The notes under the pieces: model-generated
What the model was told of the DNA's origin: nothing
Database searches by the model: none
The model's input: only the letters and a program-made list of their open reading frames with translations
In this document: positions 32,286-44,787 of the stretch, piece by piece
How positions within the stretch are numbered: the stretch's first letter is position 1
Layout of the letters: every line of letters starts with the position of its first letter
Position numbers and translations under genes: made by a program
Origin: Podospora pseudocomata
Lineage: Eukaryota; Ascomycota; Sordariomycetes; Sordariales; Podosporaceae
Length of the DNA stretch: 64,000 nucleotides
Assembly (NCBI RefSeq): GCF_035222375.1
Contig: NC_085890.1
Location: 372,001 to 436,000 of the forward strand
Direction: 5' to 3'

Positions 32286-34322
32286 TTGATGTTGTTGGAC
32301 CCTCATGTGTTTCTTTGTCGAGTTAGGTGATCATGCAAGTTTAACATTTAGACAAGAGCCCAGTATCCCTTTCCTCATCATGTTTCTACCAAGTCAATTC
32401 CCTACAGACTCGTCGGAAGGGGCACTCTTACTCCTGCTTTTTCCTAAGGCCGGGACTTGAAAAAAAGACTGGTGACTGTCTGACTGGTATATTGATTCTT
32501 ACCAGACTGCTGATTTGGGTTCCTGGGACTGTTGAGCTGTTATAACAATGTCGAGTTCACAAGTCCATGTCTACATAGATGTCTGTTGTGGGACAGCTGA
32601 AATGCCAGCTAGTAGTCTTTGGAAGATCATGCCCGGAATTTTAAAGAATCTGGAAGCAGGCTGTCATGGTAATCATGCTGTAACCCCCCCTCCTCGCCTA
32701 CTGTCATTCTACCTATTACAATATTCCTAAGACTTCCACCATAGGATGTCACACTAGACAACTTCAGAAATTTCACACGGCCCATGTGTTCGCCTCATTC
32801 CCTTTGCTCTCTCCTCCAACAGATGAGCCTTATAAAAAGTTGATACGCTACAATTTTCCAATTGTCAATTCCCGTACTCATGCTGCCATGACAGTGAAGT
32901 GAAGTTACCTGTTGGAGTCTGCCCTTATTGGCCTCTTCCGCTCTATCGAACCGCACGTGGGTCTTGTTTCCAGTCTGTACCACCAAAGCCGTCAATTCTT
33001 CGTGTTGTCTGATCGATATATGATTCGCGGCAGTTTGCATCTCAGACGTACTTGTCATGTTGGTCAGGAACTCTCCTGTGAATTCTGCAACGCCCATCTC
33101 TAGAGGAGCCGGAGCAGGGGCACCACTGCTATCCGGCTCGGCGCCGGAGCTGTCCGAAGCCTGGTCTTCGTTTTAGTTTTGGTTATCGGTGAATTGAGCC
33201 GAAAGCCTTGGTTAACCACTGAAAAGTGATGATGGCGATATTCATGGAGCCAAAGACCTACAGATGTCTTAGTAAAGCTATCTTCCTTCCCCCTGCAGTT
33301 CAGTACCCTTCACAAGGGCATACCCTTCCTCAACCACCCGGGTGTTACCAATCTCTGACTGTCTCAGTCAACACAGCTGGCGGCTATGGGCCGGGTCAGC
33401 ACCGGGCCCTGCCGCTACAGCAGTGGCCGCCGCAGCTTGGGCTGAAGAACTGGGTGTGATGGGTCTCTGTTCTGACTCATTTCAGTTTTGAATATGCCCG
33501 TTAAACATCATCTGTATCAAGTTGTTATAGGAAGTAGGTGCTTCCCATGTCCAAGCCAGCGGTCGTCCCAACTTGGGCCGTTTTCCAAATCAGCACCGCC
33601 TGGAAAGAAGACTGATACTGCTTGAAAACGAAACCAGCACCGTCTGCAAACAAATCAGCATCGCCTACGAGCGAAAAAAGAAGCGTGTGGAAACGTAGCA
33701 ACCCGTCTATAGAAAGGTAGGCGGGCCCGCAGTAACACAGGAGGCTTGATTGAGCATATCCTGGATGTCTCGATCCCCGGTAGAGATGAATGCGGCCAGC
33801 GGGTTTGGGGTAGGGGCCCGGCCGGCGCTGAATTTGTGAGACTTCTCTTCTTTCTGTTTGTTCTTCTTGTTGGTCTTGCCTTTGTTGTTTTTATTATTGG
33901 GGACCCGAGACGGGTCTGAGGGGGGGGGTCTTGCCCACCGGAGGGTGAGCTGGAAGCCGGGGAGCCAGAGGCCGTCAATTGTATTGTTCGTATTTGCTTG
34001 ATTGGTTTGAAGGTTCAAGCAAGATAAAGTAATTTTTTTAGGCGACCTTTCGGGCAACTTTTAGAGCGAAAGGAGAGAGAGAAAGGAATTGTAGAGTCGC
34101 AGCTTTGGAACAAAAACAATCTACTGCTTAGCTCACTTCGCTGGCCCAAGCTCCCTTGTGACTTTGAGTACCAAAGGCCAGGCCTCAGGCACAACATATA
34201 GACAATAGACACTATTATGATAGGTTTATTCCCTACTCTCACCCCGGGATAGGTCTACCAGCCTCAACCGTCACCTCTAACTTTCTAACATTCAATCCAA
34301 TCTATCCTAAACTGAACCGATC
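32286..34322. other. Accessory gene-poor region
   Basis: This 2-kb stretch lies between the repeat array and the HMG-box gene. It contains the relic-like minus-strand ORF listed separately. Overlapping Pro/Lys-rich frames at 33655-34057 on the minus strand have no recognisable family, and no other structure is visible. Confidence 0.4.
32754..33175 (-). pseudogene. Possible gene relic, unrecognised
   Basis: On the minus strand an open stretch begins near 33170 and reads through 'MGVAEFTGEFLTNMTSTS' and 'TALVVQTGNKTHVRFDRAEE' to a GTAACT donor near 32906. An AAG acceptor near 32833 would continue in phase with a charged helical end ('LLEERAKGMRRTHG') to a stop near 32756. Further upstream, Ala-rich and Ser-rich open pieces appear in other frames between stops. 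The family is unknown to me, and it may be the 3' part of a decayed gene. Confidence 0.3.
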
Positions 34323-37160
34323 CTAAAACTCCATCGCCTCCCCTTGCTGCTGCTGCCCTCCTTGTCCCAGCCAACTACCTCCCCTAACCCACTCCACAAC
34401 CTCAAACCCAAGCCTCCTCTCAATCTTCTCATCAACCACAACCTGCTGCTGCTCCCCCTGACTACTGCTCCCCCCCTCCTGAGACATCAAAACAGGAATC
34501 TTGACCGCAATCAACCCCCCAGCCTTGATCTCCACACCTCCCCCCTGTTGCTGCTGCTCCTTCGGCGACAAATTCGACGACTGCTGCTGCTGCTGCTGAT
34601 AAATCCCCTTGACATAAACCACCAAATCCGCCCCAGCAACGCCCCTCCAAAGCGTAGCCATCCACTGCCAGTGATCCACCGGCGCATATGAATCACTAAT
34701 GGGTGTCTGACAAGCAAACTTATCCGACAGCGTCAAGCTAAACCCGCTAGGAAGAAGCGCGATGGGCACCTTTGGGGATGACGCATGACCAGGCAGAGGA
34801 TGCCGGTGTCGAGGGGTGGGCGTCATCGACTCGGTATCCGACGAGGGGTGGCTCGCCGACGAGGAGGAGCCCTGCGGGGAAGTGACAAACGAGACAATCT
34901 CGTTCGATTTGGCGTGCCACTTTGTGATGGTGCGGAGGTACGTCTCGAACGGGCTAGAGTCGGATGGTTGGCGGAACGGAACCGGCGTCGTGCTGCCGGC
35001 TCTGGAGCCGAGGACGACCTTGGAGCTGCTGGCGTTGCTTTCCCTGCTGGAGAAGCTACCGGGTCGCTCTTCTGTTGCCCCGTCGTCGGACGATTCGTCA
35101 TCGGCGGCGTTCCAGGTCATGATATCCCAGTTCTCGCCTCTTTCCTGGCGCAGGGCACGCTCGATGACACCGCCTACAAGCTTCATCAAAGACAGATCAA
35201 CCCCTTCCACAGCAATTATAGGGCCTCGCCTCTTCTTCCGAGTTCCCTGGGGATCTGAACCCAAAGGAGGAGAAATTCGTTCCAGAACTCGGAGCTTGTT
35301 GATGTAGGAAATGGACATTACCATCGCTTCCACGCTGCGTCGGGCGGCTTCCTCCTCCTTGGAGTCTTGACGGGGGTTGCTTTGGGTACCAGAAAAGGCA
35401 GAAGGTGGGTGGGAAGAAGAGAATGCGGTTTTGATACTGGAAGGGTAGGCACTTCCAATTTCGGATTCATTGTCTGGGGAGATTGGAATTCGAGAAGTAG
35501 AAGGATTACTCGTTGAAGTCGACAGATGGAGGGGAGGCAGGCGGAGGGACTCGTCAAACTCACCACCAGTCGGAGGTTGGGAAGCACCGCCGGAGAGAAC
35601 AGACGGCAATGAGCCCGTGCGTTGTTGTTGGGATTGGTGTAGGTATGTTTGATGTTGTGGTGGCGGTGGCGGGTATTGGTGTGAAGGAGGGCCGTACGGA
35701 GATGACATGGACAACGACAAACTTGGGGCTCTGGGAACGGGTGGAGGAGCCATACTCCCCGTGATGCTACCTCCTGACAGTGGGCTCGGTCCTGGGCTGA
35801 CACGAGCAAGCATGGAAGATGGACCCGGCAGTTGCGGAGGCCCGTAACCCGGTGTGGGCGAACTGCTCATGCTCATCGAAGCTCGAGACACAGACCCCCT
35901 GGGAGGCCCAGGGTATGAATGAGGTAGTGGAGGAGGGGGTGATGGTAGGGAATGGTAGTTTTGATAGTTTCCTGCTGCATTGTACCTCCTACGCTTGGCT
36001 TCCGACGGAGAATAAGCATCTTCGTAGTGTTCACGAATATCGTAAAGGTTGGCACCACTTCCTTGTGGTCCCCATTGAGGTCGAGCGGCTCCTCTTACCG
36101 AAGCAGGCGTTGGTGGAGGTCGCTGGTGGCGAGGGTAGCCCGGAGGTGGTGGATGGCCTCCTCCGCCTGGAAAAGGGGGCTGTTTCGCCGCCGTGGGAGT
36201 CATGAATGGCGTAGATGGTGTTCTCGGAGTGGCAATGTATCTTCCTCCACAGTTTGGACACTTGTGTGGATCTTGTCCTGGCGCAGTTGTTCTACCTGAT
36301 GGAGCACCACTCTTGTTTCCTCTTCTCGGCTGGTATCGATAGCCTGGAAACTGTGTCTGATGCCGCAGCTTTTCCGCCTCTGCCAGCTCTTTCCACCTGT
36401 TTTTGGACTCTTCTGGCTCAGCCTTCCAGTTCTCGCCAATGATCTTGGAAATATCCGGGTTGGCGAGACCAGGATTTTGTTGAACAATCGTCGCTTGATG
36501 GGCTTGGCGATAGAGTATAAAAGCTGACCACAGCCCGAAATCAGCGATCAACTTACAGCAAAGGCACAAAAAAAATAAAAACATACCGTTTCTTGGTCTT
36601 GGAATCTTCGGTGGAGGTACGCAAAGACAGACAAGATCCTGCCCAGAACCGTTGTCCTCTGGAACACGGTCACCGTGAAAAGAACTAGGATTGCTTGTAG
36701 GTGTCTGAAGGGTCAAGCTCTCGATCCGTGAACGGTTGTTGGCTTCCTCCGTGTTAATGGACGCCGCTCGCTTTCTAGTTATTGGCCCGCTGCCGAGCTG
36801 AAAAATATGCCCGTGCGAAGAGGAAGAAAAAGAAGAGTCACGAGTAGAATGGGCAGGGCCAGAGGGTAAAAGAGGAGCTGAGGTCACAATGTGAGTGTCT
36901 TGTCTTGTCGATGTGGCCCTTGCAGCCGGTATTGATGCTGACTCTCCGCCTCCGACCGCCGTTCTTATGGACGAAGATGTGGACGGTGTGCTTCCCCCTC
37001 CTGCCAACCTCGCAGCAGACATGGCTGAGCGGGTTAAAGGGCCAGTCTGCTGCTGCTGATGTGGTTGCTGCTGCTTCTGCTGCTGTGAACCTGGTGGCTG
37101 CCGCTGCTGCTGTGAGGACGAAGGTATTACTTCTGTCATTTTTCCTCCCCCTTTTCCCAT
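34323..37160 (-). CDS. HMG-box transcription factor
   Basis: Exons 36587-37160 and 34323-36523 (63-bp intron) encode 924 aa. Splicing completes one HMG box of the MATA/SOX-like sequence-specific class at about residues 186-255 ('IPRPRN' then 'AFILYRQAHQATIVQQNPGL', 'SKIIGENWK', 'YRYQPRR'), a DNA-bending domain. A short CPNCGGRY motif follows. The rest is low complexity: Gln runs near the N terminus and in the last 150 residues, Ser/Pro-rich stretches, and a conserved-looking segment 'AMVMSISYINKLRVLERISP'. The layout resembles fungal Ste11/fmf-1/PaHMG5-like regulators of mating and development, but I cannot choose among them. The upstream frame extends to 37367, but MGKGGGKMTE at 37160 is the likelier start because the extension reads like leader sequence. 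Confidence 0.88.
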   Translation of the reverse strand: MGKGGGKMTEVIPSSSQQQRQPPGSQQQKQQQPHQQQQTGPLTRSAMSAARLAGGGSTPSTSSSIRTAVGGGESASIPAARATSTRQDTHIVTSAPLLPSGPAHSTRDSSFSSSSHGHIFQLGSGPITRKRAASINTEEANNRSRIESLTLQTPTSNPSSFHGDRVPEDNGSGQDLVCLCVPPPKIPRPRNGMFLFFLCLCCKLIADFGLWSAFILYRQAHQATIVQQNPGLANPDISKIIGENWKAEPEESKNRWKELAEAEKLRHQTQFPGYRYQPRRGNKSGAPSGRTTAPGQDPHKCPNCGGRYIATPRTPSTPFMTPTAAKQPPFPGGGGHPPPPGYPRHQRPPPTPASVRGAARPQWGPQGSGANLYDIREHYEDAYSPSEAKRRRYNAAGNYQNYHSLPSPPPPLPHSYPGPPRGSVSRASMSMSSSPTPGYGPPQLPGPSSMLARVSPGPSPLSGGSITGSMAPPPVPRAPSLSLSMSSPYGPPSHQYPPPPPQHQTYLHQSQQQRTGSLPSVLSGGASQPPTGGEFDESLRLPPLHLSTSTSNPSTSRIPISPDNESEIGSAYPSSIKTAFSSSHPPSAFSGTQSNPRQDSKEEEAARRSVEAMVMSISYINKLRVLERISPPLGSDPQGTRKKRRGPIIAVEGVDLSLMKLVGGVIERALRQERGENWDIMTWNAADDESSDDGATEERPGSFSSRESNASSSKVVLGSRAGSTTPVPFRQPSDSSPFETYLRTITKWHAKSNEIVSFVTSPQGSSSSASHPSSDTESMTPTPRHRHPLPGHASSPKVPIALLPSGFSLTLSDKFACQTPISDSYAPVDHWQWMATLWRGVAGADLVVYVKGIYQQQQQQSSNLSPKEQQQQGGGVEIKAGGLIAVKIPVLMSQEGGSSSQGEQQQVVVDEKIERRLGFEVVEWVRGGSWLGQGGQQQQGEAMEF

Positions 37161-38708
37161 CGGGCTGATTAGCGTCTCGAGCTCTCTGAGAAAAAAAGAG
37201 GCAAAGAAGGAAAAGACCAGAAAAAGCTTTGTGTTGAGTAAGACAACAAACGGATTAGAGGGGAAGACTGGTAGGGAGTGGAGGGGCCTACAGCCAGAAA
37301 GACTAGTCCGCAGATTGATCCAGTCTATCGGGACGCACAATCTCCCACCTCTCCTCTCTCTCCTCACCGGGCACCCCTACTCCTGGATATGGCGTTTGAC
37401 CTGTCTCTCCACCTCCACCTGGGAGACGAAGCCTGAGGTGAGCTGGGCTGGGCTGGGCTGGACAGGGCAGGGCCGGGTCTTACGAGGTGTATGACTGGCC
37501 TGCCTGTCTCTCTGTATGTATGTCTTGGAATGAGGACAGGAGATGGTGTCATAAAAGAATCCGGACAAGAAAGAAACTGCCAAACAAGGAAACTCCATCT
37601 ACACCCAAGAGGTTCCGTTGTGGTTGGCCAGTTGCCCTGCGTCTGCGTATGAGCGGTGTCAAGAGGAGGCAAAGGCCTCTCTCCGTCTCTGCAAGTGTTA
37701 TCTGTCTGAGTGACTTCCCGCCAGGAGAGAATGGAAAAAAAAAAGGACCAATCAGTAGGAGTATATGTCGGGATTGTATCCTTTGTGATCTGTCTTCCCC
37801 GTTAATTTCACCGTCCCCAGACAATGCCAGAGACCCCTCTCCAGATGGCCAACAACGGGAGAAAGAGACAGATAATGGATGACCGTATCATTGGGTGCCC
37901 CAGAGAGTATTGCTCCGTGGCTGACGGTGGGTGCTAGTCTAAAATGACATTATTACGAACGACAGCGTGATCGGCCTAGTGACAACAGATGGAAAAGAGT
38001 GGGCAGTCCAGAGGCGCGTAGCTGTGGTTGTGGTTGTGGTTGTCGATGTCTCGGGAGCCAGTATGCGCCGCAGCTCCAACGTTGGCTGCACCAGACTTTT
38101 CTTTGTCCCCGCGTTTGCAGACATTCCGTTCGCAGTGGCCCATTTCAGGCCAGAAATCGTCTTGATCCAGCCTCTCTCTGCCATGACAATGCCAAAGGCA
38201 CAAGGAATGTGGGAGCATGCCGTTGAGGAATGAGCACGCTGGACAAAGACCATGGTGAACCGAAACAGGTCTGGCCCCTCTTCTGACATCCTCTTGTTCG
38301 CTTCAAATTCCAGCCCAAGAGGGGTCCCGATTGTTGGCCAGAGTGTGGGGAAGACGGTCATAAAGAAAAAAGAAAAAATATGATAATAGTTGTTGTCGTT
38401 GAGTTGCTGTTTATATCATCCTGTCTTTCTCAAGCGCAGTCCCGCCAGCCAGCTCCCGTTGCAAATGTTCCCTTCCTCCCAAACAGATATCATAACAAAA
38501 GCAGAAAAAAAGTGATTACGCGCCAACTCCGAGCTGCAACGCAGTTTTCCCAACCAGACCGGTATCCTCATCTATCATACGTGTTAAAATCAGAGATGTG
38601 ACAAGTACCTATCCGCCGTGCTCTAAGCTTGCTTGGCCGCTACCCCTGAATCACCCCACCGCTCCGAGACCGACGATATAGAACTTCGATGTGTGCTGAG
38701 AACCGAGT
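37161..38708. other. Promoter/leader of the HMG-box gene and 3' flank of RVB1
   Basis: This is a 1.5-kb interval. Short GGGCT repeats lie near 37445-37465 and a GTTGTG-repeat patch near 38025-38045. I see no gene in it. Confidence 0.4.
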
Positions 38709-40266
<1,558 letters not shown>

Positions 40267-40746
40267 ATTCGATGCTGGTGTTTGTGTCTTTGTCTTTCGA
40301 AGAGATGATTTGTATCAGATGTCGCCAATTCGAAGTTGTTCGTTTCAAAAGGCGTCTGTTTGATGGCGGTGGAAAGGCTGCGAACTTGGGAGAGAAAGGC
40401 GGACGCGAGCTCTGGAAGCTCTCAAATTTCCAGGAAACGCGATTGATCACTGCCAACCAAAAACCAAACCAGGTGGTCTGTGCACTGGCGTATAAATAAA
40501 TGACTGAAAGTTGAGCAAAGCATCAGCAGAGTCGGTGACTCTGTGGTGGAATTATTAGATGAGTGCATATAGTGGTTATTTTGTAGTTATTCAACATATT
40601 CGACACCATGATTCCAAGTGCTGACTTGTCTATTTGCCGTATCTCTCTTGACACTTACCAGTGAGTGCTTTAGGGTTAGGGTTCCCGCATCAGTACCACT
40701 ACCCCCTTTTAGTCCTGACCTATGCCGCGACTTTCATATCCATCTC
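40267..40746. promoter_or_regulatory. RVB1 upstream region with telobox
   Basis: This 480-bp stretch lies between the start of RVB1 and the stop codon of the transporter (same strand). It contains TTAGGGTTAGGGTT at 40669-40682, two tandem telomere-type units, about 400 bp upstream of the RVB1 ATG. Confidence 0.5.
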
Positions 40747-42216
40747 TCATCTACTTCTCAGCCTATCCATTTCCATAGATCCCTCCTCGTCCCCAGAGCT
40801 TGTGTCCTCTCCATTCAACATCGGCACCCCTTCTTCTCTACTATTGGCACCGCCCCCTTCCACATCCTGCTCCTTGGACCCCGCCCCTTCCACCTTCTTC
40901 TTGCCCAGAGCCGCCCACATTGCCCCTCCCAAGATCAAGGCACACCCCATCACACTCCACAGCCCCATTGTGTGTCCAAACACCCACCTGTCAAACCCAG
41001 CAGCAAACAGCATGTGAGTGTACACCATTGCCGTCGCCCTGTTGCTCTTTTCTCCTGCGAGCCCTGCCGTCAACAGAAACTGCAAACCGAAGCCGCATAT
41101 ACCCAAGCTTCCCAACAGAAACCACTGATAACTTGACGACGGAAACCCAAATCTGATGGCTGGCTGTCCGATATCCAGCAGTGGGCAGACAAGTAAAGCA
41201 GTGGTGCTGACGATGGTGCTAAAAACAGAGAAATAGTTGACCGTGATTAGCGGGTGAGTCCGTTTGCCTATCCAGCGGATGGTACTGTATGCCCCCGCTG
41301 CTCCAAGGACGCCGAGTAAGGCAACCAAGATGGCGAAAAGACGTTGGGTAGGTGTTGCATTGTCTCCAGGTGGATGGTGAGAACCTTCCCCTGACGATGG
41401 CGGAGGTGAATCAGTGGAAGACAAGAAGAGCGAAGTGGGTTTGGCGATGAGGACAACTCCTCCGAGGGCTATGAACGAGGCGATCTGTTCTTTGCGAGTG
41501 AACGGGTCCTTGAGCAGCAGGTGGCATATGTAGCCTGCTACACAGGGGGCGAGGAAGGTGATGACTGTTGCCTCGGCCAGGGGAAGGTACATCATGGAAT
41601 ACCACATGCCATAGATACCAAACTGCGGGCTTGTTAGTATCAGAGCTCGTAGTTAAAGGGGATAATCTCCACATACGAATCCGCTGAACCCTCTAAGAAG
41701 CAACAGAGGTCTGATATTCCTGGGACCCATGGGAAAATCGGGAATGTTCTTCCAGTACATGTATATGCAAGAGAGTATCGAAGTGACACTCATCCGCACA
41801 AAGAGAATCTGGAGAGGGTGCATTCCATCTCCTTCCAACTCGAGTAGCCTTGCCGAAACGTTCATGAGAGCACCAAACAACTGTGCAAAGACCACCAATA
41901 TCGGTCCCTTATTCTTCTCCCAGAATGCAAGACATGACCTCGAGAAGGCACTTTGCTTTTGCTTCTCTCGAGAAAGGGTAGGGAACCTTGGCGAGGCTGG
42001 AGCTGGAGCACGGCGTGAAGGTGAGGACGATAAGGCTCCTCGTTGCGGGTTTGGACTGACGGACCGTGATCGAAGATTTTGTATGTTTGTTGTCAAGTAT
42101 GGCGATGAAGTCCTAACCTTGCCAGTGGCCACCACCTCCATAGGAAGGTTGTCAATGACATCGTCATCATCGCTCTGCTCAGACTGCTTGCTAGGTACGT
42201 TTAGATAACGGGACAT
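40747..42216 (-). CDS. DMT-superfamily transporter with two EamA domains
   Basis: Exons 41677-42216 and 40747-41622 (54-bp intron) encode 471 aa. An approximately 100-residue hydrophilic Ser/Pro/Arg-rich N terminus precedes about ten hydrophobic helices arranged as two EamA repeats. The first repeat starts at 'PILVVFAQLFGALMNVSARL' and runs through 'LAEATVITFLAPCVAGYICH'; the second spans 'LFAILVALLGVLGAAGAY' to 'MGCALILGGAMWAALGKKK'. An acidic hydrophilic tail ends the protein. Fungal homologues of this layout (SLC35G/YMR253C-like) are integral membrane proteins of unproven substrate. The splice joins 'LLRGFSGF' to 'FGIYGMWYSM', inside a predicted helix. Confidence 0.9.
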
Positions 42217-43156
42217 AATTGCGGAAAATATAAGTGTATTTGGACAAAAACCACAAGAGGATTACTCATCTTGCCCGTTAACAAGATGTAGAAAGAGGAA
42301 AAGAAGAGAAGTTTATGGTTCAACGAGAAAAAGCCAAACCTACCTAAGCACCTCAAAAGCGGAGAGAATAGCATGCCCGGGGGCTGTTACCCCCGGACCG
42401 GGCGGAGTGCTAGGCACACCTTAAGCCTGACTGACTGCTTGGGCGACGGAACTGCGACTGTGAATGGTCAACACAAACAGACGCCATGCTGTGATCCAGG
42501 CTGGCAGGCAGTGACAGCCATCGGATACGGGAACCGTTCGTCGGATGCCAGGGGTCGACCATACTATGGCTCTACCCGCCCGATATCGCGGCGGGTGACA
42601 TTGAACGTCGGTTTTTGCGTGCTTCATCTCTGCGTCATTCGAACGGTGCTAAACCCAAGGACAGAAGGTGTTTGGTTAGGAGGGGTAGGTATGTGGGGGT
42701 CAGCGTCATATGAGTGCTTATCCACTCGAATTTTGGCTTCAAGATCCATCAGTACGAAGTATCCACAGCCACTTTGACCGTCTCTGAAGTGCATCAGATT
42801 ATCTTTGGAAGCGTCTTCGCTAGGCAGGTCTCTCGTCGGAGAGTTATTGTATTGGCTGGCTGAGAGTTGCAGTGTCGGTATTGAAGAAATGAAGAAATGA
42901 AAGGAGTGATCGGCAAAGGAATTCATTGACGGGCTTGGGCTCGTGCTTTTCCAGATCCCAGATCCCAGATAGACAATGGTTACACAATCAGCAAGAACTC
43001 TCATTTATAGACGCGTCGATTGTCTGCATCACCTGTCATTTTTGTTTGGCAAAACTGCTGTTGTATCATTCTTGGAAGGCAACGCCATGGCAAACTCCAA
43101 GCACCTCCTCACGACTCATCTATCTTCATATAAGACCGACCTCCACACGCACAATC
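42217..43156. promoter_or_regulatory. Divergent region transporter / macrodomain gene
   Basis: This 940-bp interval lies between two divergent starts. CAGATCCCAGATC direct repeats lie near 42953-42966. Upstream open frames in the macrodomain reading direction lack ATG support and are treated as leader. Confidence 0.4.
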
Positions 43157-44485
43157 ATGGCCTCCAAGAGACGCATTGGTGCCATCGTTGGTGCCTCCTC
43201 TAAATCAGTGAACCATCGCATCACCGATTTTTATGGTCCACCAGCCCGATTGAAGCGGCAAAAGACCCAAGATTCTCTCCTGGACTCTGCCACTGAGCCC
43301 CAGTCGACCACAATGGCACCATCCCTGGCCGAATCATCCTGGGAGGACAAGCCCTCATTGGCAGACCTCAACTCATTCTCCCAAGAGGAACAAAACTGGG
43401 AAGTGAGAGACACCAAACCACCACCCCAACCTCAACGTCAAAAGGTCAACACAGGAGGACGCTTTCATCAGTCTAACAAGAAGAAACAGCACTACACCCG
43501 AACCAGGGCATCAAGTACCTCGACAGTTCACTCACTTCCTGGAAAAACTCGCTCTGAACCAAAGACTAGAAAACTTGTCCTCACCTACGAGCAGGGTGAT
43601 TTGTTTGATGCCCCGCCCAACAGTGTCCTCATTCACGCCTGTAATACGATTGGCAAGTGGGGAGGCGGTATTGCTCTCGCTTTCAAGAAGTCTTACCCAG
43701 CTGCCTTTGAGATTTACAGGAAGCATTGTCAAGAGTTTACCCCGGATGAGCTCGTCGGGACGGCTCTTCTCATTGCCCCTCATTCCGACAAATATTGGCA
43801 TGTTCGGGATGATGAGGTCGAAGCTGGTAGTGTGGAGGGTGATGGCGAAGCCAAAGATGTCCCTGAGGTCAAAGACGAAGATAGAGCTGAAGTTGACGAG
43901 AATGAGGTTGGCAACGCCGGGGTACAAGACACCGATGGCAAAACAAGCAACGCCAGCAAAGAACCCCCAGAAGAAGAAACCACCAACTGGATCCAAGTCC
44001 CAAAACGCTCCATACACCCCCAAGAACAGAGATTCAACTGGGCCAGGCAGAACGACGACGATGGTTCCAAAAGTGAATCCAACCCCCAGCGCCGGTCCCC
44101 CCACGAAAAAGACATCCACTACGTCGCCTGTCTCTTCACCAGCAAGAACGTCGGCGCCAAGCGGGACCCCCCGGATGAGATCCTCAAGCACACCGAGTCA
44201 GCCATGCTCAATTTCTTGTCCAAGCTCAACGACGTCAAGTTCAACCAGGAGGACTGCCCTTTTATTCCCCAAGTCAGGATGTGCAAGATCAACTCGGGGC
44301 TTTTTGGCGTTCCGTGGGAGCGGACGAGTGGGTTGCTGGATGGGATGCCGCTGAGCAAGTTCCAGACGTGGGGGAGGGGGGATTTTAAGATTGTGGTGGC
44401 TTCCAAGGACGGCGATGGTGTGGTGAACGAGGAGAACGGGGAGAAAAAGAAGAAGATGTCCAAGGGGGAGGAATGGAGGGAATAG
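43157..44485 (+). CDS. Macrodomain protein, Poa1-like ADP-ribose-1''-phosphate phosphatase
   Basis: This single exon encodes 442 aa. Poa1-type macrodomains remove the 1''-phosphate of ADP-ribose, a by-product of tRNA splicing, and related enzymes hydrolyse protein-linked ADP-ribose. The first ~140 residues are basic and disordered with 'ITDFYGPPARLKRQK', a motif-like segment. The macrodomain begins at 'LVLTYEQGDLFD' (about 138) and continues with 'VLIHACNTIGKWGGGIALAF', the substrate-binding loop, and 'YPAAFEIYRKHC'. It resumes with 'HYVACLFTSKNVG' (about 320) and ends with 'MCKINSGLFGVPWERT'. Between about 209 and 318 there is an acidic, Asp/Glu/Lys-rich insertion. The first in-frame ATG with a purine at -3 was chosen. 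The region upstream to 42926 is open but unsupported. Confidence 0.9.
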   Translation: MASKRRIGAIVGASSKSVNHRITDFYGPPARLKRQKTQDSLLDSATEPQSTTMAPSLAESSWEDKPSLADLNSFSQEEQNWEVRDTKPPPQPQRQKVNTGGRFHQSNKKKQHYTRTRASSTSTVHSLPGKTRSEPKTRKLVLTYEQGDLFDAPPNSVLIHACNTIGKWGGGIALAFKKSYPAAFEIYRKHCQEFTPDELVGTALLIAPHSDKYWHVRDDEVEAGSVEGDGEAKDVPEVKDEDRAEVDENEVGNAGVQDTDGKTSNASKEPPEEETTNWIQVPKRSIHPQEQRFNWARQNDDDGSKSESNPQRRSPHEKDIHYVACLFTSKNVGAKRDPPDEILKHTESAMLNFLSKLNDVKFNQEDCPFIPQVRMCKINSGLFGVPWERTSGLLDGMPLSKFQTWGRGDFKIVVASKDGDGVVNEENGEKKKKMSKGEEWRE

Positions 44486-44787
44486 GCGTACAGATGAGCC
44501 TGGATAATCCAATAGATACAATGGGGGTGGTATGTTCGCAGGCTTTGAACGCAGCTTAATAGACATCTAATGACATCTGACACACTTGAATCATATGCTC
44601 TCTTATAATCCCATTCATATCAAGGTCCTCTGACGGCTCATGTACATACGCAGCTAAAACGCCATTGTCCTGTATTATTCTGTTGATCGTGCCATAAAAC
44701 AATACCCAAAACTCCATCGCTATGATATATCTTCCTTCCCGTGAAAAAAAGAAAGAAAAAAGAACAGCAAATCCTACATCTTCAAAC
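44486..44787. other. Convergent 3' interval
   Basis: This short interval lies between the convergent ends of the macrodomain gene and TAF13. I see nothing in it beyond probable 3' UTR sequence. Confidence 0.4.
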
